Positions 43,799 through 54,604 of a DNA stretch of 64,000 bases are shown piece by piece (the stretch's first letter is position 1; the number at the start of each line of letters is the position of its first letter). Source of the stretch: Sphingobium cupriresistens. Lineage in GTDB: Bacteria > Pseudomonadota > Alphaproteobacteria > Sphingomonadales > Sphingomonadaceae. Location: NCBI RefSeq assembly GCF_004152865.1, contig NZ_SEOO01000005.1, forward strand, positions 62,001-126,000. Reading direction: 5' to 3'. Position numbers and translations under genes: made by a program. The notes beneath the pieces were generated by a model. It ran no database searches. It was not told where the DNA came from and was given only the letters and a program-made list of their open reading frames with translations.

Positions 43799-44929
43799 TC
43801 AAATATCCTCGATCATCTCCGCCAGCACCGCCAGGCAATCCTTGGCGAGCTGGATCGACCGCGCCGGAGACCAGCCGAAATCGGCGTCCGGCAGGTCGTC
43901 ATTATCCTTGAACGGCATCTCCAGCGTCATCGCCACCGCGCCGAAGCGTTCGGCCAGCTGGTTGGTGGACATGGACAGGTTCGCCTTGCCCGCGCCCGCC
44001 ACCGGATAGCCCAGCCGCGTCTGGAAATCCGGGGTGCGCGTGGCCAGCGTGTCGCGATAGCGATGATAGAGCGCGACCTGCCGATCGGTGATCGACGGGA
44101 TACCCTCAAATCCTGCGATGAATACGGCGGGAATCGCTTCGTCGCCATGCACGTCCATGGCGAAATCGACGCCGGTGTCGTCCATCGCATTGCGCGCCAT
44201 CAGCACTTCGGGGCTACGCTCTGCCGTCGGCTCATGCCATTCGCGGTTGAGGTTCACGCCGACCGCATTGGTGCGCAGATGGCCGCGGCGGCTGCCGTCC
44301 GGGTTCATGTTGGGGATGATGTGGATTGTCGCCTTCTGCCGCAGCAGGCGGGCGACCGCATCCTCCTCGTCGCACAGCCGCTCCAGCGCGCCTTCCATCC
44401 ACCACTCCGCCATCGTTTCGCCGGGATGTTGGCGCGCATAGAGCCAGACCTGTTTCGGCCCGTCGCCGATCGTCAGCATGTCGAGCGGCTGGCCGTCCAG
44501 GGTCAGCCCCAGTTCGCGATGATCGACGCCCGGCTGGGTCGCGGCCCAGGCGATCAGGTCGTGATGGCGCTCCATCGAATAGGGCGCGAAATAGGCGATC
44601 CATAGCGCATTGCTGTCCGGCTCCAGCCGGATCGTCAGTACGCCATCGGCATAGCTGGTGTCGGCCTGGACCCAATTGTCCCGATCTTCGCTCATTCGCG
44701 CGCTATAGCCGGCCCATCCGTCGGGATAGGCCGATCCGCCCGCGTTGACGATTCGCACTTCCACCGCGCGGCCCGCCGCGTTGGACAGCCGGAAATGGAA
44801 CCATTGGTAAAAGTCGCTCTGATGATCCGTCACGATCTCCAGATCGGCGCGGACGCCGGCCGGGGTGTGGGTGATGGAGAGGACGCGAATATTGCCGCTG
44901 TCAAAGCCGCTGGAAATGTTGATGGTCAT
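43799..44929 (-). CDS. M14-family zinc carboxypeptidase (cytosolic CCP type)
   Basis: The 376-residue enzyme has an N-terminal beta-domain (about 1-120) as in cytosolic/CCP-type carboxypeptidases. The zinc site is H168-P-G-E171 ([11 protein letters not shown]), with the third ligand H261 in MDVHGDE. NLNREW supplies the substrate-binding Asn-Arg, and a late LEMPFKD carries the catalytic Glu. It removes C-terminal residues from peptides or proteins in the cytoplasm; no signal peptide is visible. It overlaps the DUF4136 gene (ATGA) and is co-transcribed behind it. Confidence 0.9.
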   Translation of the reverse strand: MTINISSGFDSGNIRVLSITHTPAGVRADLEIVTDHQSDFYQWFHFRLSNAAGRAVEVRIVNAGGSAYPDGWAGYSARMSEDRDNWVQADTSYADGVLTIRLEPDSNALWIAYFAPYSMERHHDLIAWAATQPGVDHRELGLTLDGQPLDMLTIGDGPKQVWLYARQHPGETMAEWWMEGALERLCDEEDAVARLLRQKATIHIIPNMNPDGSRRGHLRTNAVGVNLNREWHEPTAERSPEVLMARNAMDDTGVDFAMDVHGDEAIPAVFIAGFEGIPSITDRQVALYHRYRDTLATRTPDFQTRLGYPVAGAGKANLSMSTNQLAERFGAVAMTLEMPFKDNDDLPDADFGWSPARSIQLAKDCLAVLAEMIEDI

Positions 44930-45543
44930 TTGACCGTTATAGTGCGCCCCGATTCACCCGGATAGCCCCCGATCAGGGCCGCGGCGAGTTTCTGTGCGGC
45001 GATCCCCGGCTGCGCGGCCGGCGTACCCTGCCGTCCTTGCGTCGACGCGCGGCCTTCCCAGATGGCGGTCGAATCGGCCCGGCGGCGCAACTGCACATGG
45101 AGTTCGGTCGTCACGATATCCTTGGGCTTGCCCGACAGGTTGATGCCGACGCCCAGGCCAAGCCCGCCGAAGGTGCCGCCGCGGCGTCCGCCGCCGCTGC
45201 CGATGCCGCCGCCCACGCCTACGCTGACCGGCTTGTCGCTGCTGCGATCGACGCCGGACGGGCGGAAGGCGCGACGGAAGCTGACCGATGCGACATAGTC
45301 GCTTGGGCCGCCGGCCGGCGCCGGCGTGAAGCCGACACGCTGGAATTCCTGCGATACCGCAGCAGCATAAGTGCGAAATTCCAGACTGATGTCCGGGTTG
45401 CCGGGCATTTCCTCCACCGCGATCGTGCCGGCGCGGGCGGGATTGTCGACATGGAAGCGGGTCACTTCCACCGGCGGAACGGCGGTCGCGCAGGCAGAAA
45501 GCGGCAGGGCAAGGCAAGCGGCGAGAATCAGGCGCTTCGACAT
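44926..45543 (-). CDS. DUF4136-type lipoprotein
   Basis: The 205-residue protein starts at [18 protein letters not shown] (lipobox LSAC, Cys18). A longer in-frame start upstream lacks a signal. The DUF4136-like body has [35 protein letters not shown], the glycine-rich turn [33 protein letters not shown] and the tail [17 protein letters not shown]. Members are periplasm-facing lipoproteins of unknown role. It is translationally coupled to the M14 carboxypeptidase gene. Confidence 0.8.
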   Translation of the reverse strand: MSKRLILAACLALPLSACATAVPPVEVTRFHVDNPARAGTIAVEEMPGNPDISLEFRTYAAAVSQEFQRVGFTPAPAGGPSDYVASVSFRRAFRPSGVDRSSDKPVSVGVGGGIGSGGGRRGGTFGGLGLGVGINLSGKPKDIVTTELHVQLRRRADSTAIWEGRASTQGRQGTPAAQPGIAAQKLAAALIGGYPGESGRTITVK

Positions 45544-45741
45544 GGGTAAACTCCAACGGGCATATGCCGTAGTAACGGCGCGGAGAGCATAATCCCCTCC
45601 AACGCGTGAAGCCACGACCTTGCTGCACGGGGGATGAACAGCGGGAAAAGAGCGCCTGCCGCCCTTGACTTTGGCCGGCCCGACCCATAGGGGCTGCGCT
45701 TCGAAATTCGACCACACCAGATTCATCAAGGGCCGTCTGCC

Positions 45742-45867
45742 ATGAAGATCCGCAACTCGCTCAAGTCGCTCAAGGGCCGCCACCGGGACAACCGCGTGAT
45801 CCGTCGTCGCGGCCGCACCTATGTTATCAACAAGACCAACCGCCGCTTCAAGGCCCGCCAGGGCTAA
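45742..45867 (+). CDS. rpmJ: 50S ribosomal protein L36, cysteine-free type
   Basis: The 41-residue basic protein begins [20 protein letters not shown] and ends [11 protein letters not shown]. The zinc-binding Cys/His set (C-x2-C-x12-C-x4-H) of the classic 37-residue L36 is absent, and the length is that of the zinc-independent paralogue. In alphaproteobacteria this type is often the only L36. It binds 23S rRNA. Start ATG is at 45742. It is monocistronic, with hairpins at about 45886-45902 and 45922-45950. Confidence 0.95.
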   Translation: MKIRNSLKSLKGRHRDNRVIRRRGRTYVINKTNRRFKARQG

Positions 45868-45921
45868 TAGGCAGGCGCTTGTCGCCCCCCTTCGGGGCGG
45901 TGGGTCTTCATGCAATGTGGC

Positions 45922-45950
45922 AGGCGCCCGGTCGATGATCGGGCGCCTTT
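45922..45950 (+). terminator. Rho-independent terminator after rpmJ
   Basis: AGGCGCCCG pairs with CGGGCGCCT around a 9-11 base loop and is followed by TTT. A smaller hairpin (CGCCCC / GGGGCG) precedes it. Confidence 0.65.
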
Positions 45951-46004
45951 CCGCGTTGGCATGGGGTGGGTGATTCGCCCGAATCGGCCTCCTGTTACCC
46001 ATCG

Positions 46005-46078
46005 CCGTTCGTTTCGAGCGAAGTCGAGACACGCAGGGATAGCGTTACCCGCTTCCCGACTTCGTTCGAAGCGAACGG
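46005..46078. repeat. Intergenic inverted repeat, CCGTTCG family
   Basis: Left arm CCGTTCGTTTCGAGCGAAGT and right arm ACTTCGTTCGAAGCGAACGG match with few mismatches. It sits between rpmJ and the 3' end of pyk, so here it lies downstream of both genes. Confidence 0.85.
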
Positions 46079-46103
46079 AGGGTGTTGTCGGGGCGCGCTG
46101 CGC

Positions 46104-47561
<1,458 letters not shown>

Positions 47562-47683
47562 GGTTTCTCCTGACCGTCATGATCGTCCCCGGCTTGGCCT
47601 TGTAGGCCTTGCCAGTGCGTCGTTATGGGTTATCCGTGCTGCACGACAGGATGATGTAGATCAGCGAAAGGTTCCTCACGCCG

Positions 47684-47983
47684 ATGACCGACACCATAGT
47701 CACAGATGCCGTGGCCGCAACCGCCTTCCGCCGCCTGGTCGCGCATTTGCAGCACCGCACCGACGTCCAGAATATCGATCTGATGGGGCTGGCGGGCTTC
47801 TGCCGCAATTGCCTGGCCGACTGGATCGCGGAGGCGGACGGCGATCTGACGCGCGATCAGGCGCGCGAGATCATTCACGGGATGCCATTTGCGGAATGGA
47901 AGGACCGGCATCAGGGCGAGGCGACACCTGAGCAGATCGTGCGGATGAAAGAGAGTGTGGCGAAGAACGCCGACAATCACTAG
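47684..47983 (+). CDS. DUF1244-family protein
   Basis: The 99-residue protein has AFRRLVAHLQHRTDVQNIDLMGLAGFCRNCLADWI and GDLTRDQAREIIHGMPFAEWKDRHQ, the definitive DUF1244 pattern, with CRNC as a possible metal-binding pair. Its function is unknown. It is widespread in Proteobacteria. It starts a run of three small genes (DUF1244, gapR, YbjQ) with 25-45 base gaps. Confidence 0.93.
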   Translation: MTDTIVTDAVAATAFRRLVAHLQHRTDVQNIDLMGLAGFCRNCLADWIAEADGDLTRDQAREIIHGMPFAEWKDRHQGEATPEQIVRMKESVAKNADNH

Positions 47984-48025
47984 GACGCCCTCCAACCGAT
48001 TCACATCTACCGGAGATACTCCCCC

Positions 48026-48268
48026 ATGACAGAACCCAATGTCGCCGCCGACCAACTCCGCCTTCTGATCGAGCGCATCGAGCGCCTGGAAGAGGAAAAG
48101 AAGGGCATCGGCGACGATATCAAGGACGTCTATCTGGAAGCCAAGGCGACCGGTTACGATCCCAAGATCATGCGCCAGATCGTCCGTCTGCGTAAGATGC
48201 AGCCGCATGACCGGCAGGAGATGGAAGCGATCCTCCAGACCTATCTGTCCGCGCTGGGCATGGAATAA
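48026..48268 (+). CDS. gapR: Nucleoid-associated protein GapR (DUF2312)
   Basis: The 80-residue helical protein has [52 protein letters not shown], matching the DUF2312/GapR family. In Caulobacter, GapR forms tetrameric clamps on overtwisted AT-rich DNA and supports topoisomerases during replication and transcription. The Lys/Arg-lined helix needed for DNA binding is present. Confidence 0.93.
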   Translation: MTEPNVAADQLRLLIERIERLEEEKKGIGDDIKDVYLEAKATGYDPKIMRQIVRLRKMQPHDRQEMEAILQTYLSALGME

Positions 48269-48294
48269 GTTTTTATCATCAAGGAGAAGCGCCC

Positions 48295-48621
48295 ATGTCC
48301 GAGATCATCGTCAGCACCACCAGCCGTCTGGAAGGGCGGCCGGCGAAGGACTATCTCGGCATCGTCACCGACGAGGTGATCGTGGGCGCGAACCTGTTTC
48401 GCGACCTGTTCGCCAGCGTCCGCGATATCGTGGGTGGGCGATCGGGCGCTTATGAGGATGTGCTGCAACGCGCCCGCGATCAGGCGCTGGGCGAAATGCG
48501 CACGCGCGCGGCGACGCTGGGCGCCAATGCCGTGGTCGGCGTCGATCTGGACTATGAAGTCATCGGCTCCAACGGGTCGATGCTGATGGTGTCGGCATCG
48601 GGCACCGCGATCCTCTACTGA
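48295..48621 (+). CDS. YbjQ-family (DUF74) protein
   Basis: The 108-residue protein has the family pattern: [86 protein letters not shown] and SASGTAI. YbjQ proteins form pentamers and are sometimes described as heavy-metal-binding, without firm biochemical proof. GGAGAAGCGCCC precedes the ATG. Confidence 0.9.
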   Translation: MSEIIVSTTSRLEGRPAKDYLGIVTDEVIVGANLFRDLFASVRDIVGGRSGAYEDVLQRARDQALGEMRTRAATLGANAVVGVDLDYEVIGSNGSMLMVSASGTAILY

Positions 48622-48731
48622 TCCCTCGCCCATCCGGCAGAGACTGAAGGATGCGCTGGCGGTTGCCCTTTGGGCGGCCGCTGGTGTAAGGGCGCCCATC
48701 ACAGTCAACCGGCAGATAAGAATTCAGGACC

Positions 48732-49475
48732 ATGGCAGGCCATTCCAAATTCAAGAACATCATGCATCGCAAGGGCGCGCAGGACAAGAAGCGCTCGTCG
48801 ATGTTCTCCAAGCTCAGCCGCGAAATCACCGTCGCGGCCAAGATGGGCATGCCCGACCCGGACATGAACCCGCGCCTGCGCCTGGCGGTCAACGCCGCCA
48901 AGGCCCAGTCGATGCCCAAGGACAATATCCAGCGCGCCATTGACAAGGCGAACGCGGCGGGCGGCGAGAATTACGAGGAAGTGCGCTACGAGGGCTATGG
49001 CCCGGCCGGTATCGCCATCATCGTCGAAGCGCTGACCGACAATCGCAACCGCACCGCGACCAATGTCCGCACGGCCTTTTCCAAGAATGGCGGTAATCTG
49101 GGCGCGTCGGGCGCGGTCAGCCATGGCTTCGACCGTGTCGGCCTCATCAGCTACCCGGCAAGCGCGGGGGACGCCGACGCGATTTTCGAAGCGGCGCTTG
49201 AAGCGGGCGCGGAGGATGTGTCGTCCAACGAGGACGAGCATGAAATCTGGACCGCCATGGACGCCCTTCACGAGGTCGCCAAGGCGCTGGAAGCCAAGCT
49301 GGGCGCGGCCGACAGCGCCAAGCTCGCCTGGAAGCCGCAGATCACCGTCGATGTCGATGAGGCCAATGCGGCCACGCTGATGAAGCTGGTCGACACGCTG
49401 GAGGATGACGACGACGTCCAGACCGTCTGGGGCAATTATGAAGTGTCCGACGACGTGATGGAGAAGCTGGGCTAA
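48732..49475 (+). CDS. YebC/PmpR-family regulatory protein
   Basis: The 247-residue protein starts [20 protein letters not shown], the family hallmark. [32 protein letters not shown] and [21 protein letters not shown] are conserved. YebC proteins act as transcription regulators and/or help ribosomes on proline stretches. It usually precedes ruvC directly. Here a repeat-flanked DUF559 gene separates the two. Confidence 0.95.
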   Translation: MAGHSKFKNIMHRKGAQDKKRSSMFSKLSREITVAAKMGMPDPDMNPRLRLAVNAAKAQSMPKDNIQRAIDKANAAGGENYEEVRYEGYGPAGIAIIVEALTDNRNRTATNVRTAFSKNGGNLGASGAVSHGFDRVGLISYPASAGDADAIFEAALEAGAEDVSSNEDEHEIWTAMDALHEVAKALEAKLGAADSAKLAWKPQITVDVDEANAATLMKLVDTLEDDDDVQTVWGNYEVSDDVMEKLG

Positions 49476-49490
49476 GATGCTCGTACATAG

Positions 49491-49523
49491 CCCCTCCCCT
49501 TGAGGGGAGGGGTTGGGGTGGGG
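49491..49523. repeat. Left inverted repeat of the DUF559 cassette
   Basis: CCCCTCCCCTTGAGGGGAGG continues with GGTTGGGGTGGGG. The first 22 bases are themselves a hairpin (CCCCTCCCC / GGGGAGGGG). The outer end sits 15 bases after the yebC stop. The right copy (49873-49902) is its inverted partner. Confidence 0.85.
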
Positions 49524-49524
49524 A

Positions 49525-49926
49525 ATGGCGCAAGACCCGCGATTGCTGAAAAATGCAGCGCATATGCGCCATGACGCCACACCCTTTGAGGTGATCCTCT
49601 GGCGTCACCTGTCCCGGTCTCAGCTTGGCTATAAATTCCGCCGTCAGCATGTGATCGGCAATCGGATTGTCGATTTCTTCTGCCCTGCCAGAGCCTTCGC
49701 GATCGAAGTCGATGGTGACACGCATGATGTGGACGAAATGGCTGTCAGAGACGCCGAACTGACCGGTATGGGCGTTGCTGTTTTGCACGTCTCGGATCGG
49801 GATGTTGCCGAGAATGTCGAAGGCGTTCTGGTGCAGATCATGACGCAGCTTGAAACGCTGCCGGATCGCTGGCCCCACCCCAACCCCTCCCCTGAAGGGG
49901 AGTGGCTAAGTTCAGAGAGTTTATGA
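49525..49926 (+). CDS. DUF559 endonuclease-like protein in a repeat-bounded cassette
   Basis: The protein of about 133 residues starts at [14 protein letters not shown]; an ATG four codons upstream lies in the repeat. It is a DUF559 protein, a Vsr-like PD-(D/E)XK nuclease fold: E22 (TPFE), D50 (GNRIVDFF), then E61-x-D63 (AIEVDGDTH), all candidate catalytic residues intact. The last 18 residues ([12 protein letters not shown]...) are encoded by the right repeat, and the stop overlaps the ruvC ATG (TTATGA). The gene splits the usual yebC-ruvC pair. It could be a small mobile or selfish cassette. A DNA-repair role beside ruvC is also possible. Confidence 0.8.
   Translation: MAQDPRLLKNAAHMRHDATPFEVILWRHLSRSQLGYKFRRQHVIGNRIVDFFCPARAFAIEVDGDTHDVDEMAVRDAELTGMGVAVLHVSDRDVAENVEGVLVQIMTQLETLPDRWPHPNPSPEGEWLSSESL
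49873..49902. repeat. Right inverted repeat of the DUF559 cassette
   Basis: CCCCACCCCAACCCCTCCCC followed by TGAAGGGGAG is the inverse of the 49491-49523 copy with slight decay. It is translated as the C-terminus of the DUF559 protein and ends 20 bases before the ruvC ATG, so the ruvC ribosome-binding site (AGAGAG, about 49914) lies just beyond it. Confidence 0.85.
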
Positions 49927-50414
49927 TCCTGCTTGGCCTGGACCCCGGCCTTGGCACCACCGGCTGGGGCCTGATCGCCGCGGATGGCAATCGGCTGACC
50001 CATATCGGCAATGGCCAGATCAAGACCGACAGCAGCATGGCGCTGTCCACGCGACTGCTGGCGCTCGACCTGGCGCTGACCGACCTGATCCTCGAACATC
50101 GGCCCGATGGCGCGGCGGTCGAGGAAGTGTTCGTCAATGTGAACCCGCAATCGACGCTGAAGCTGGGGCAGGCGCGGGGCGTAATTCTGCTCAATGCCGC
50201 GCGATCGGGCATGGAGGTCGGCGAATATGCCGCGCGCCTCGTCAAGAAATCAGTGGTTGGCGTCGGCAATGCGTCGAAGGAGCAGGTCCATGCGATGGTG
50301 TCGCGCCTGCTGCCCGGCGCGAAGATCGTGGGGCCGGACGCATCCGATGCGCTGGCGGTGGCGATCACCCACGCCCATCATCTCGCCAGCGCCCGGCGCA
50401 TTCCGACCCGTTAA
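49923..50414 (+). CDS. ruvC: Holliday-junction resolvase RuvC
   Basis: The 163-residue nuclease starts [18 protein letters not shown], with catalytic Asp7 in LGLDPG. The later acidic residues are in [11 protein letters not shown] and [16 protein letters not shown]. It cuts four-way junctions made by recombination. The start overlaps the DUF559 stop by ATGA. A GTG/ATG seven codons upstream lies in the repeat and is unlikely. ruvA and ruvB do not follow here; the next gene is on the other strand. Confidence 0.96.
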   Translation: MILLGLDPGLGTTGWGLIAADGNRLTHIGNGQIKTDSSMALSTRLLALDLALTDLILEHRPDGAAVEEVFVNVNPQSTLKLGQARGVILLNAARSGMEVGEYAARLVKKSVVGVGNASKEQVHAMVSRLLPGAKIVGPDASDALAVAITHAHHLASARRIPTR

Positions 50415-50434
50415 GACAGTCCTGTTTTCGGCTT

Positions 50435-51151
50435 TTATCCGAACAGGTCGCCCAGGAAATCCGTCATCGCGCGGAAGCTGCGCCGGTCGGCGCTTGGGCT
50501 ATAGGCCAGCCCCTTTTCCGGCATATTGACGCCCTCGTCGGTGAAGGCGTGGCCGGTGCCGCCATAGGCGTGAATCTGCCAGTCGCAGCCTGCGTCGGTC
50601 AGTTCGCGGGCCAGACCCGCGGTCGCCTCTGGCGGCGCGATCGGGTCGTCCCAGCCGTGGCAGACCAGCAATTTGGCGGTGATCGGCGCGTTGGGGAAGG
50701 GCACCGGGTCATAGACCCCATGGAAGCTGACGCCGCCGCTAATGTCCGCGCCGGAGCGAGCAAGATCGAGCACGCATTTGCCGCCAAAGCAGAAGCCGAT
50801 CGCCGCCGTCCTCTCTGCATCGACGTCCGCCAGCCCCTTGAGCACATCATGCGCGCCGTTCACCCGGTCGCGCAGCAAGGCGCGGTCGGCGTTCAGCGGC
50901 GCCATGTAGCGCCCGGCATCGGGGTCGGCACGGGTGGTGCGCTTGCCCTGGCCAAAGACGTCGGCGACCAGTACGGCGTAACCGAGCGCCGCGACCTTCT
51001 CGGCATAGGCGAAGTCGGCCTCCTTCGTGCCCAGTATGTTGGGGAAGAGCAGGATGCCGGGACGCGGGCCGACGGCTTCGTCTGCGACGGCGACATGCTC
51101 GAAGGGGTCGCCGGCCATGTCCTGAACGATGACGGTGCGGGTGATGCTCAT
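50435..51151 (-). CDS. Dienelactone-hydrolase-family protein
   Basis: The 238-residue alpha/beta hydrolase has the family triad: nucleophile Cys121 (GFCFGG), Asp168/169 (HGWDDP) and His201 (GTGHAF). The Cys nucleophile and lid length fit dienelactone hydrolases or carboxymethylenebutenolidases. No aromatic-degradation genes are adjacent, so the substrate is uncertain. It precedes no obvious operon partner; prmA lies upstream on the same strand with a 21-base gap. Confidence 0.88.
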   Translation of the reverse strand: MSITRTVIVQDMAGDPFEHVAVADEAVGPRPGILLFPNILGTKEADFAYAEKVAALGYAVLVADVFGQGKRTTRADPDAGRYMAPLNADRALLRDRVNGAHDVLKGLADVDAERTAAIGFCFGGKCVLDLARSGADISGGVSFHGVYDPVPFPNAPITAKLLVCHGWDDPIAPPEATAGLARELTDAGCDWQIHAYGGTGHAFTDEGVNMPEKGLAYSPSADRRSFRAMTDFLGDLFG

Positions 51152-51172
51152 GGACGATACCTCCGTTAAAGG

Positions 51173-52168
51173 TCAGATGCTGCCGAAGCCGGGGGCTTCG
51201 CCGCGCGCGGCGGCATTGATGCGACGGGGCCGCTTCCAGCCGATACTGGGCCGCTTGCGCAGGCGCAGCGTAGGCCATTCGCCCCGGTCGCTGCGTTCGG
51301 CGAGCCGCATCCCTTGCGTGCGATAGGCCGCGATTACCGCGTCCGCCTGTTCGTTCAGCAGGCCCGCCAGGACGATCGTGCCGCCATCCTCGACGAGGGC
51401 GCACAGCGTTGGCGCCAGTTCGATCAGCGGCCCGGCCAGGATATTGGCGATCAGCAGGTCATAGGGCGCCCGGCCGATCAGCGCGGGATGGTTGCCGCCC
51501 GCCGCCGTCACTAGCGCCAGCCGACCCGGTCCGTCGCCCAGCGTCACGCCATTGGCGCGCGCATTGTCGGCGCTGATCTCCACCGCGACGGCGTCGATGT
51601 CCGACGCGATCGCATGGGCGCGGGGCCACAGGTTGAGCGCCGCGAAGGCGAGCAGGCCGGTGCCAGTGCCGATATCGGCGACATGGGCAAAACGCATCCC
51701 CACCCGGCGCATCCGGTCGAGCATGGCGAGGCAGCCCGCGGTCGTTTCATGCTGTCCGGTGCCGAAGGCGCGACCTGCCTCGATCAGCAGATTGATATGG
51801 TCGGGCAGTTCGGGATCGGTGGCGATGTTGCGGACATGGAAGCGGCCGGCGGTCACCGGTTCCAGCCCCTGCTGGCTCAGCGTCACCCAATCCTCGTCAG
51901 GCAGCGCCTCTACAATGGGCTTGGCGCGGCTGGCGCTGGGCACCAGCGTCTTGAGCAGCTTGATCGCTGCCACGCTGGGCTTGCCCTCGAAATAGGCGTC
52001 TAGGCGCCAGGCATCCTCGTCATCGGGCGTCGCCTCGCTGGTCATCAGCACCGGCGGCTGCTCCATCATGGTGAAGGCGGCGATGTCCCCGTCCAGCGCC
52101 TCCGCTTCGGCGCGGGTGCAGGGCAGGGTGACTTTCCAGCTTTGGACTGGCTTGGCGACATCGTTCAT
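51173..52168 (-). CDS. prmA: Ribosomal protein L11 methyltransferase
   Basis: The 331-residue protein has an N-terminal L11-recognition domain and a class I methyltransferase domain. It shows LIEAGRAFGTGQHETTAGCLAMLDRM (GTGxHxTT motif), VADIGTGTGLLAFAALNLWPRAHAIASDIDAVAV and LLIANILAGPLIELAP (N-[IL]-L motif). It trimethylates L11 in E. coli. It probably forms a short operon with the dienelactone-hydrolase-family gene. Confidence 0.94.
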   Translation of the reverse strand: MNDVAKPVQSWKVTLPCTRAEAEALDGDIAAFTMMEQPPVLMTSEATPDDEDAWRLDAYFEGKPSVAAIKLLKTLVPSASRAKPIVEALPDEDWVTLSQQGLEPVTAGRFHVRNIATDPELPDHINLLIEAGRAFGTGQHETTAGCLAMLDRMRRVGMRFAHVADIGTGTGLLAFAALNLWPRAHAIASDIDAVAVEISADNARANGVTLGDGPGRLALVTAAGGNHPALIGRAPYDLLIANILAGPLIELAPTLCALVEDGGTIVLAGLLNEQADAVIAAYRTQGMRLAERSDRGEWPTLRLRKRPSIGWKRPRRINAAARGEAPGFGSI

Positions 52169-52231
52169 CCCGCCGCCTTTAGACCAGCGGGCGGGGCAGG
52201 GGAAGACGGGCTACAGGGTGGCACAAGCCAT

Positions 52232-52248
52232 CCGTTCGTTTCGAACGG
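52232..52248. repeat. Minimal CCGTTCG palindrome
   Basis: CCGTTCGTTTCGAACGG is the outer end of the CCGTTCG repeats with the centre deleted, leaving a 7-bp stem around a TTT loop. It lies between prmA and the chemoreceptor gene and may be a decayed copy. Confidence 0.7.
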
Positions 52249-52271
52249 AGATAGGCGCTTGAGAGAGCCGC

Positions 52272-53606
52272 TCAGGCCACCTGGCGGCCGAAATCGGACG
52301 AGGCATGGCGCAGGCTGGCGAGCTTGCCCTCGACGCTGACGAAGCCGCGTTCCAACTGGTCGATTTCCGACGCCACGACTTCGGTGTCCTGGCGGATCGC
52401 CGAAATGGTGGTCGACATCGAATCGGCGGCCAGCGCGGTTTCATCGACTGCGGCGGTGATCATAGTGACGGTCTGCGCCTGCGCATCCATGGCGTGGCGG
52501 ATGCGTTCGGCGCTGGCTTGCACCTCGCCCACCGTATCGCGGATACGCTCGTTGGTTTCGACCGACTGGCGGGTCGACGCCTGGATGTCGGCGATCTTGC
52601 CAGCGATCTCGTCGGTGGCGCGGGCGGTCTGGTTGGCCAGGCTTTTCACTTCCTGCGCGACGACGGCGAAGCCGCGCCCGGCGTCCCCGGCGCGGGCGGC
52701 CTCGATCGTGGCGTTCAGGGCGAGCAGGTTGGTTTGCCCTGCAATGTCGCGGATCAGGCCCAGGATCGATTCGATCGACTTGGCATGGTCGGACAGGGTG
52801 GAGGACATGGACACCGCGTCACCTGACTGGGCGGATGCGCGCTGGGCGACCTCGGCCGCGCTCTCGACTTCGGTGCGGGCGTCCTCGATCGCGCGGATCA
52901 GGCCGGCCGACGTGCGGGCGGCCTCGCGCATGGCCAGCGCCGATTGTTCGGCGGCGGCGGCGACTTCGGACGCCTTGCCCAACATGCCCCGCGTGGCGGC
53001 GGAGGCGTCCTTGGCCTGTTCGCGCAGCGATTCGCCCAGTTTGGACGCGCCGTCGATCTCGCCCACGATGCGCTGTTCGAACAGGGTGCCGTAACGCTGG
53101 CGCTCGGCGCGCTGCGCTTCGGCCTGGTCGGTGGCCAGCACATTGCTCATGAAACCCGAATCGATCATCGCGATCTGCAACATCATGCGCAGCAGTCGGC
53201 GGCAACGCGGCCCGTCATCATGGCAGCGTTCCCAGATGATGTCGGTGATGCGCTCGTTGGCGGCGGCGACGGCGCTCAGAACCGCGCGCACTGACACGTC
53301 GTGCTTGCGGGCGTGGCGCACGCAATCGGAAGCCGACCGCGCCCAGCGCCCTTCGGCGAAATGCATCAGCTTTTCGCGGACATAGGTGTCGGCTTCGCGC
53401 TCGATTCGCGCGATGACGGCGCTGCCCAGCCGGTCCTGAAGCCCCGTTTCACGCATATAACTGGTGAAGAAGGCGGCGCCGACGCTGCCCAGATCGTCGC
53501 CGATCAATTCGCCCACTTCGCGCGCGGCGCGGGCGATGTCGCCGGTGGGATCGACCTCCGCCAGAAAATCCGATGTGGCGGCGGCGGAAGGAAGATTGGA
53601 CGGCAT
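52272..53606 (-). CDS. Soluble chemoreceptor with globin-like sensor
   Basis: The 444-residue methyl-accepting protein has no transmembrane segment. The N-terminal 190 residues are all-helical and resemble globin-coupled sensors ([60 protein letters not shown] with a possible proximal His). The signalling hairpin core is [46 protein letters not shown]. It could sense oxygen or another gas through heme. Heme binding is inferred. No che or flagellar genes are nearby. Confidence 0.88.
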   Translation of the reverse strand: MPSNLPSAAATSDFLAEVDPTGDIARAAREVGELIGDDLGSVGAAFFTSYMRETGLQDRLGSAVIARIEREADTYVREKLMHFAEGRWARSASDCVRHARKHDVSVRAVLSAVAAANERITDIIWERCHDDGPRCRRLLRMMLQIAMIDSGFMSNVLATDQAEAQRAERQRYGTLFEQRIVGEIDGASKLGESLREQAKDASAATRGMLGKASEVAAAAEQSALAMREAARTSAGLIRAIEDARTEVESAAEVAQRASAQSGDAVSMSSTLSDHAKSIESILGLIRDIAGQTNLLALNATIEAARAGDAGRGFAVVAQEVKSLANQTARATDEIAGKIADIQASTRQSVETNERIRDTVGEVQASAERIRHAMDAQAQTVTMITAAVDETALAADSMSTTISAIRQDTEVVASEIDQLERGFVSVEGKLASLRHASSDFGRQVA

Positions 53607-53666
53607 GAAGGACGGTCCCTGCTGATGACGTGATCGGTGCGTGTTCGTCCTTTTAGCGCGCGTTGG

Positions 53667-53681
53667 TTAATCACTTCTTAT
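53667..53681. promoter_or_regulatory. Possible CtrA site upstream of chemoreceptor
   Basis: TTAA-TCACTTC-TTAT is one base from the CtrA consensus TTAA-N7-TTAA and lies 60-75 bases upstream of the chemoreceptor ATG. Single matches occur by chance, so support is weak. Confidence 0.25.
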
Positions 53682-53816
53682 GCCTGACCATATGCCCGGC
53701 TGGCCGACATGGCCAAAGGGGTAGCGGCAATCTCCCGCTTTCCGCTTCTTGCCCTCTTGGCGTATCGCACCTAAGGGGGGCGGACTCAGGGACACGTATC
53801 AGGGACTAGGGTAGAC

Positions 53817-54212
53817 ATGGCGCGATCCAACAGCCGGCCGCTCTCGCCGCATTTGACGATCTGGAAATGGGGACCGGCCATGGCCGTCTCCATCATGCAC
53901 CGCGTAACGGGCAATGGCTTGGCTACCGCCGGCGCACTCGGCCTCATCTGGTGGCTGATGGCCGCCGCTACCGGGCCGGAGGCTTATGCGACCTTCGTGA
54001 AGTGCGCCACTTCGCCGATCGGCTATCTGGTGATGATCGGCCTTAGCTGGTTCTTCTTCCAGCATCTCTTCTCTGGCCTGCGGCACTTCGTGCTCGACAT
54101 GGGCGCGGGTTACGAACTGAAGAACAACAAGTTGTGGTCGATCGCGACCTTCATCGCATCGCTGCTCGTGACCGGCCTCGTCTGGCTCACCATCTTCGGA
54201 AAGGCGCTCTGA
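53817..54212 (+). CDS. sdhC: Succinate dehydrogenase cytochrome b556 subunit
   Basis: The 131-residue protein has three transmembrane helices. It starts with the SRPLSPHLTIWKWGPAMAVSIMHRVTGNGL motif (Ser and Arg near the quinone site, His heme ligand region) and later HLFSGLRHFVLDMG with the heme-ligand His. It anchors complex II in the membrane with SdhD. TGATG overlap with sdhD shows coupling. Confidence 0.95.
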   Translation: MARSNSRPLSPHLTIWKWGPAMAVSIMHRVTGNGLATAGALGLIWWLMAAATGPEAYATFVKCATSPIGYLVMIGLSWFFFQHLFSGLRHFVLDMGAGYELKNNKLWSIATFIASLLVTGLVWLTIFGKAL

Positions 54213-54604
54213 TGGGCAACGGTACTGGTATCGGTCGCGTCCGCGGCCTGGGCTCGGCCCGTCACGGCGCGCATCATTGGCTGGCTCAGCGCTACACCGC
54301 CGTCGGCAACCTGCTGCTGACGCTGTGGCTGCTGTTCAGCCTGCTCAGCCTGCCCGGCCTGGATTATGAAAGCGTCGTCGGCTGGATCGCCAACCCGGTG
54401 GTCGCGGTGCCGTTGATGCTGATGGTCGTCAGCATTTTCATGCACCTGCGCCTGGGGATGCAGGTGATGCTGGAGGATTATGTCCATGACAAGGGTCTGG
54501 CCTTCTTCTCCATGCTCGTCCTGAATTTCTATGCCTTTGGCGGCGCGGCCGCGGGCGTCTTCGCGATCGCCAAGATCGCCTTCATTGGGGTCGTCAAGCC
54601 ATGA
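54212..54604 (+). CDS. sdhD: Succinate dehydrogenase membrane anchor subunit
   Basis: The 130-residue protein has three transmembrane helices. [25 protein letters not shown] is the alphaproteobacterial SdhD N-terminus, and [18 protein letters not shown] contains the conserved His, Asp and Tyr of the heme/quinone region. Its ATG overlaps the sdhC stop, and its stop overlaps the sdhA start. Confidence 0.94.
   Translation: MGNGTGIGRVRGLGSARHGAHHWLAQRYTAVGNLLLTLWLLFSLLSLPGLDYESVVGWIANPVVAVPLMLMVVSIFMHLRLGMQVMLEDYVHDKGLAFFSMLVLNFYAFGGAAAGVFAIAKIAFIGVVKP

Noticed and set aside
49491..49902. CRISPR-like array from the C-rich repeats
   Set aside because: There are only two inverted copies around a gene. 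There are no regularly spaced direct repeats with spacers and no cas genes.
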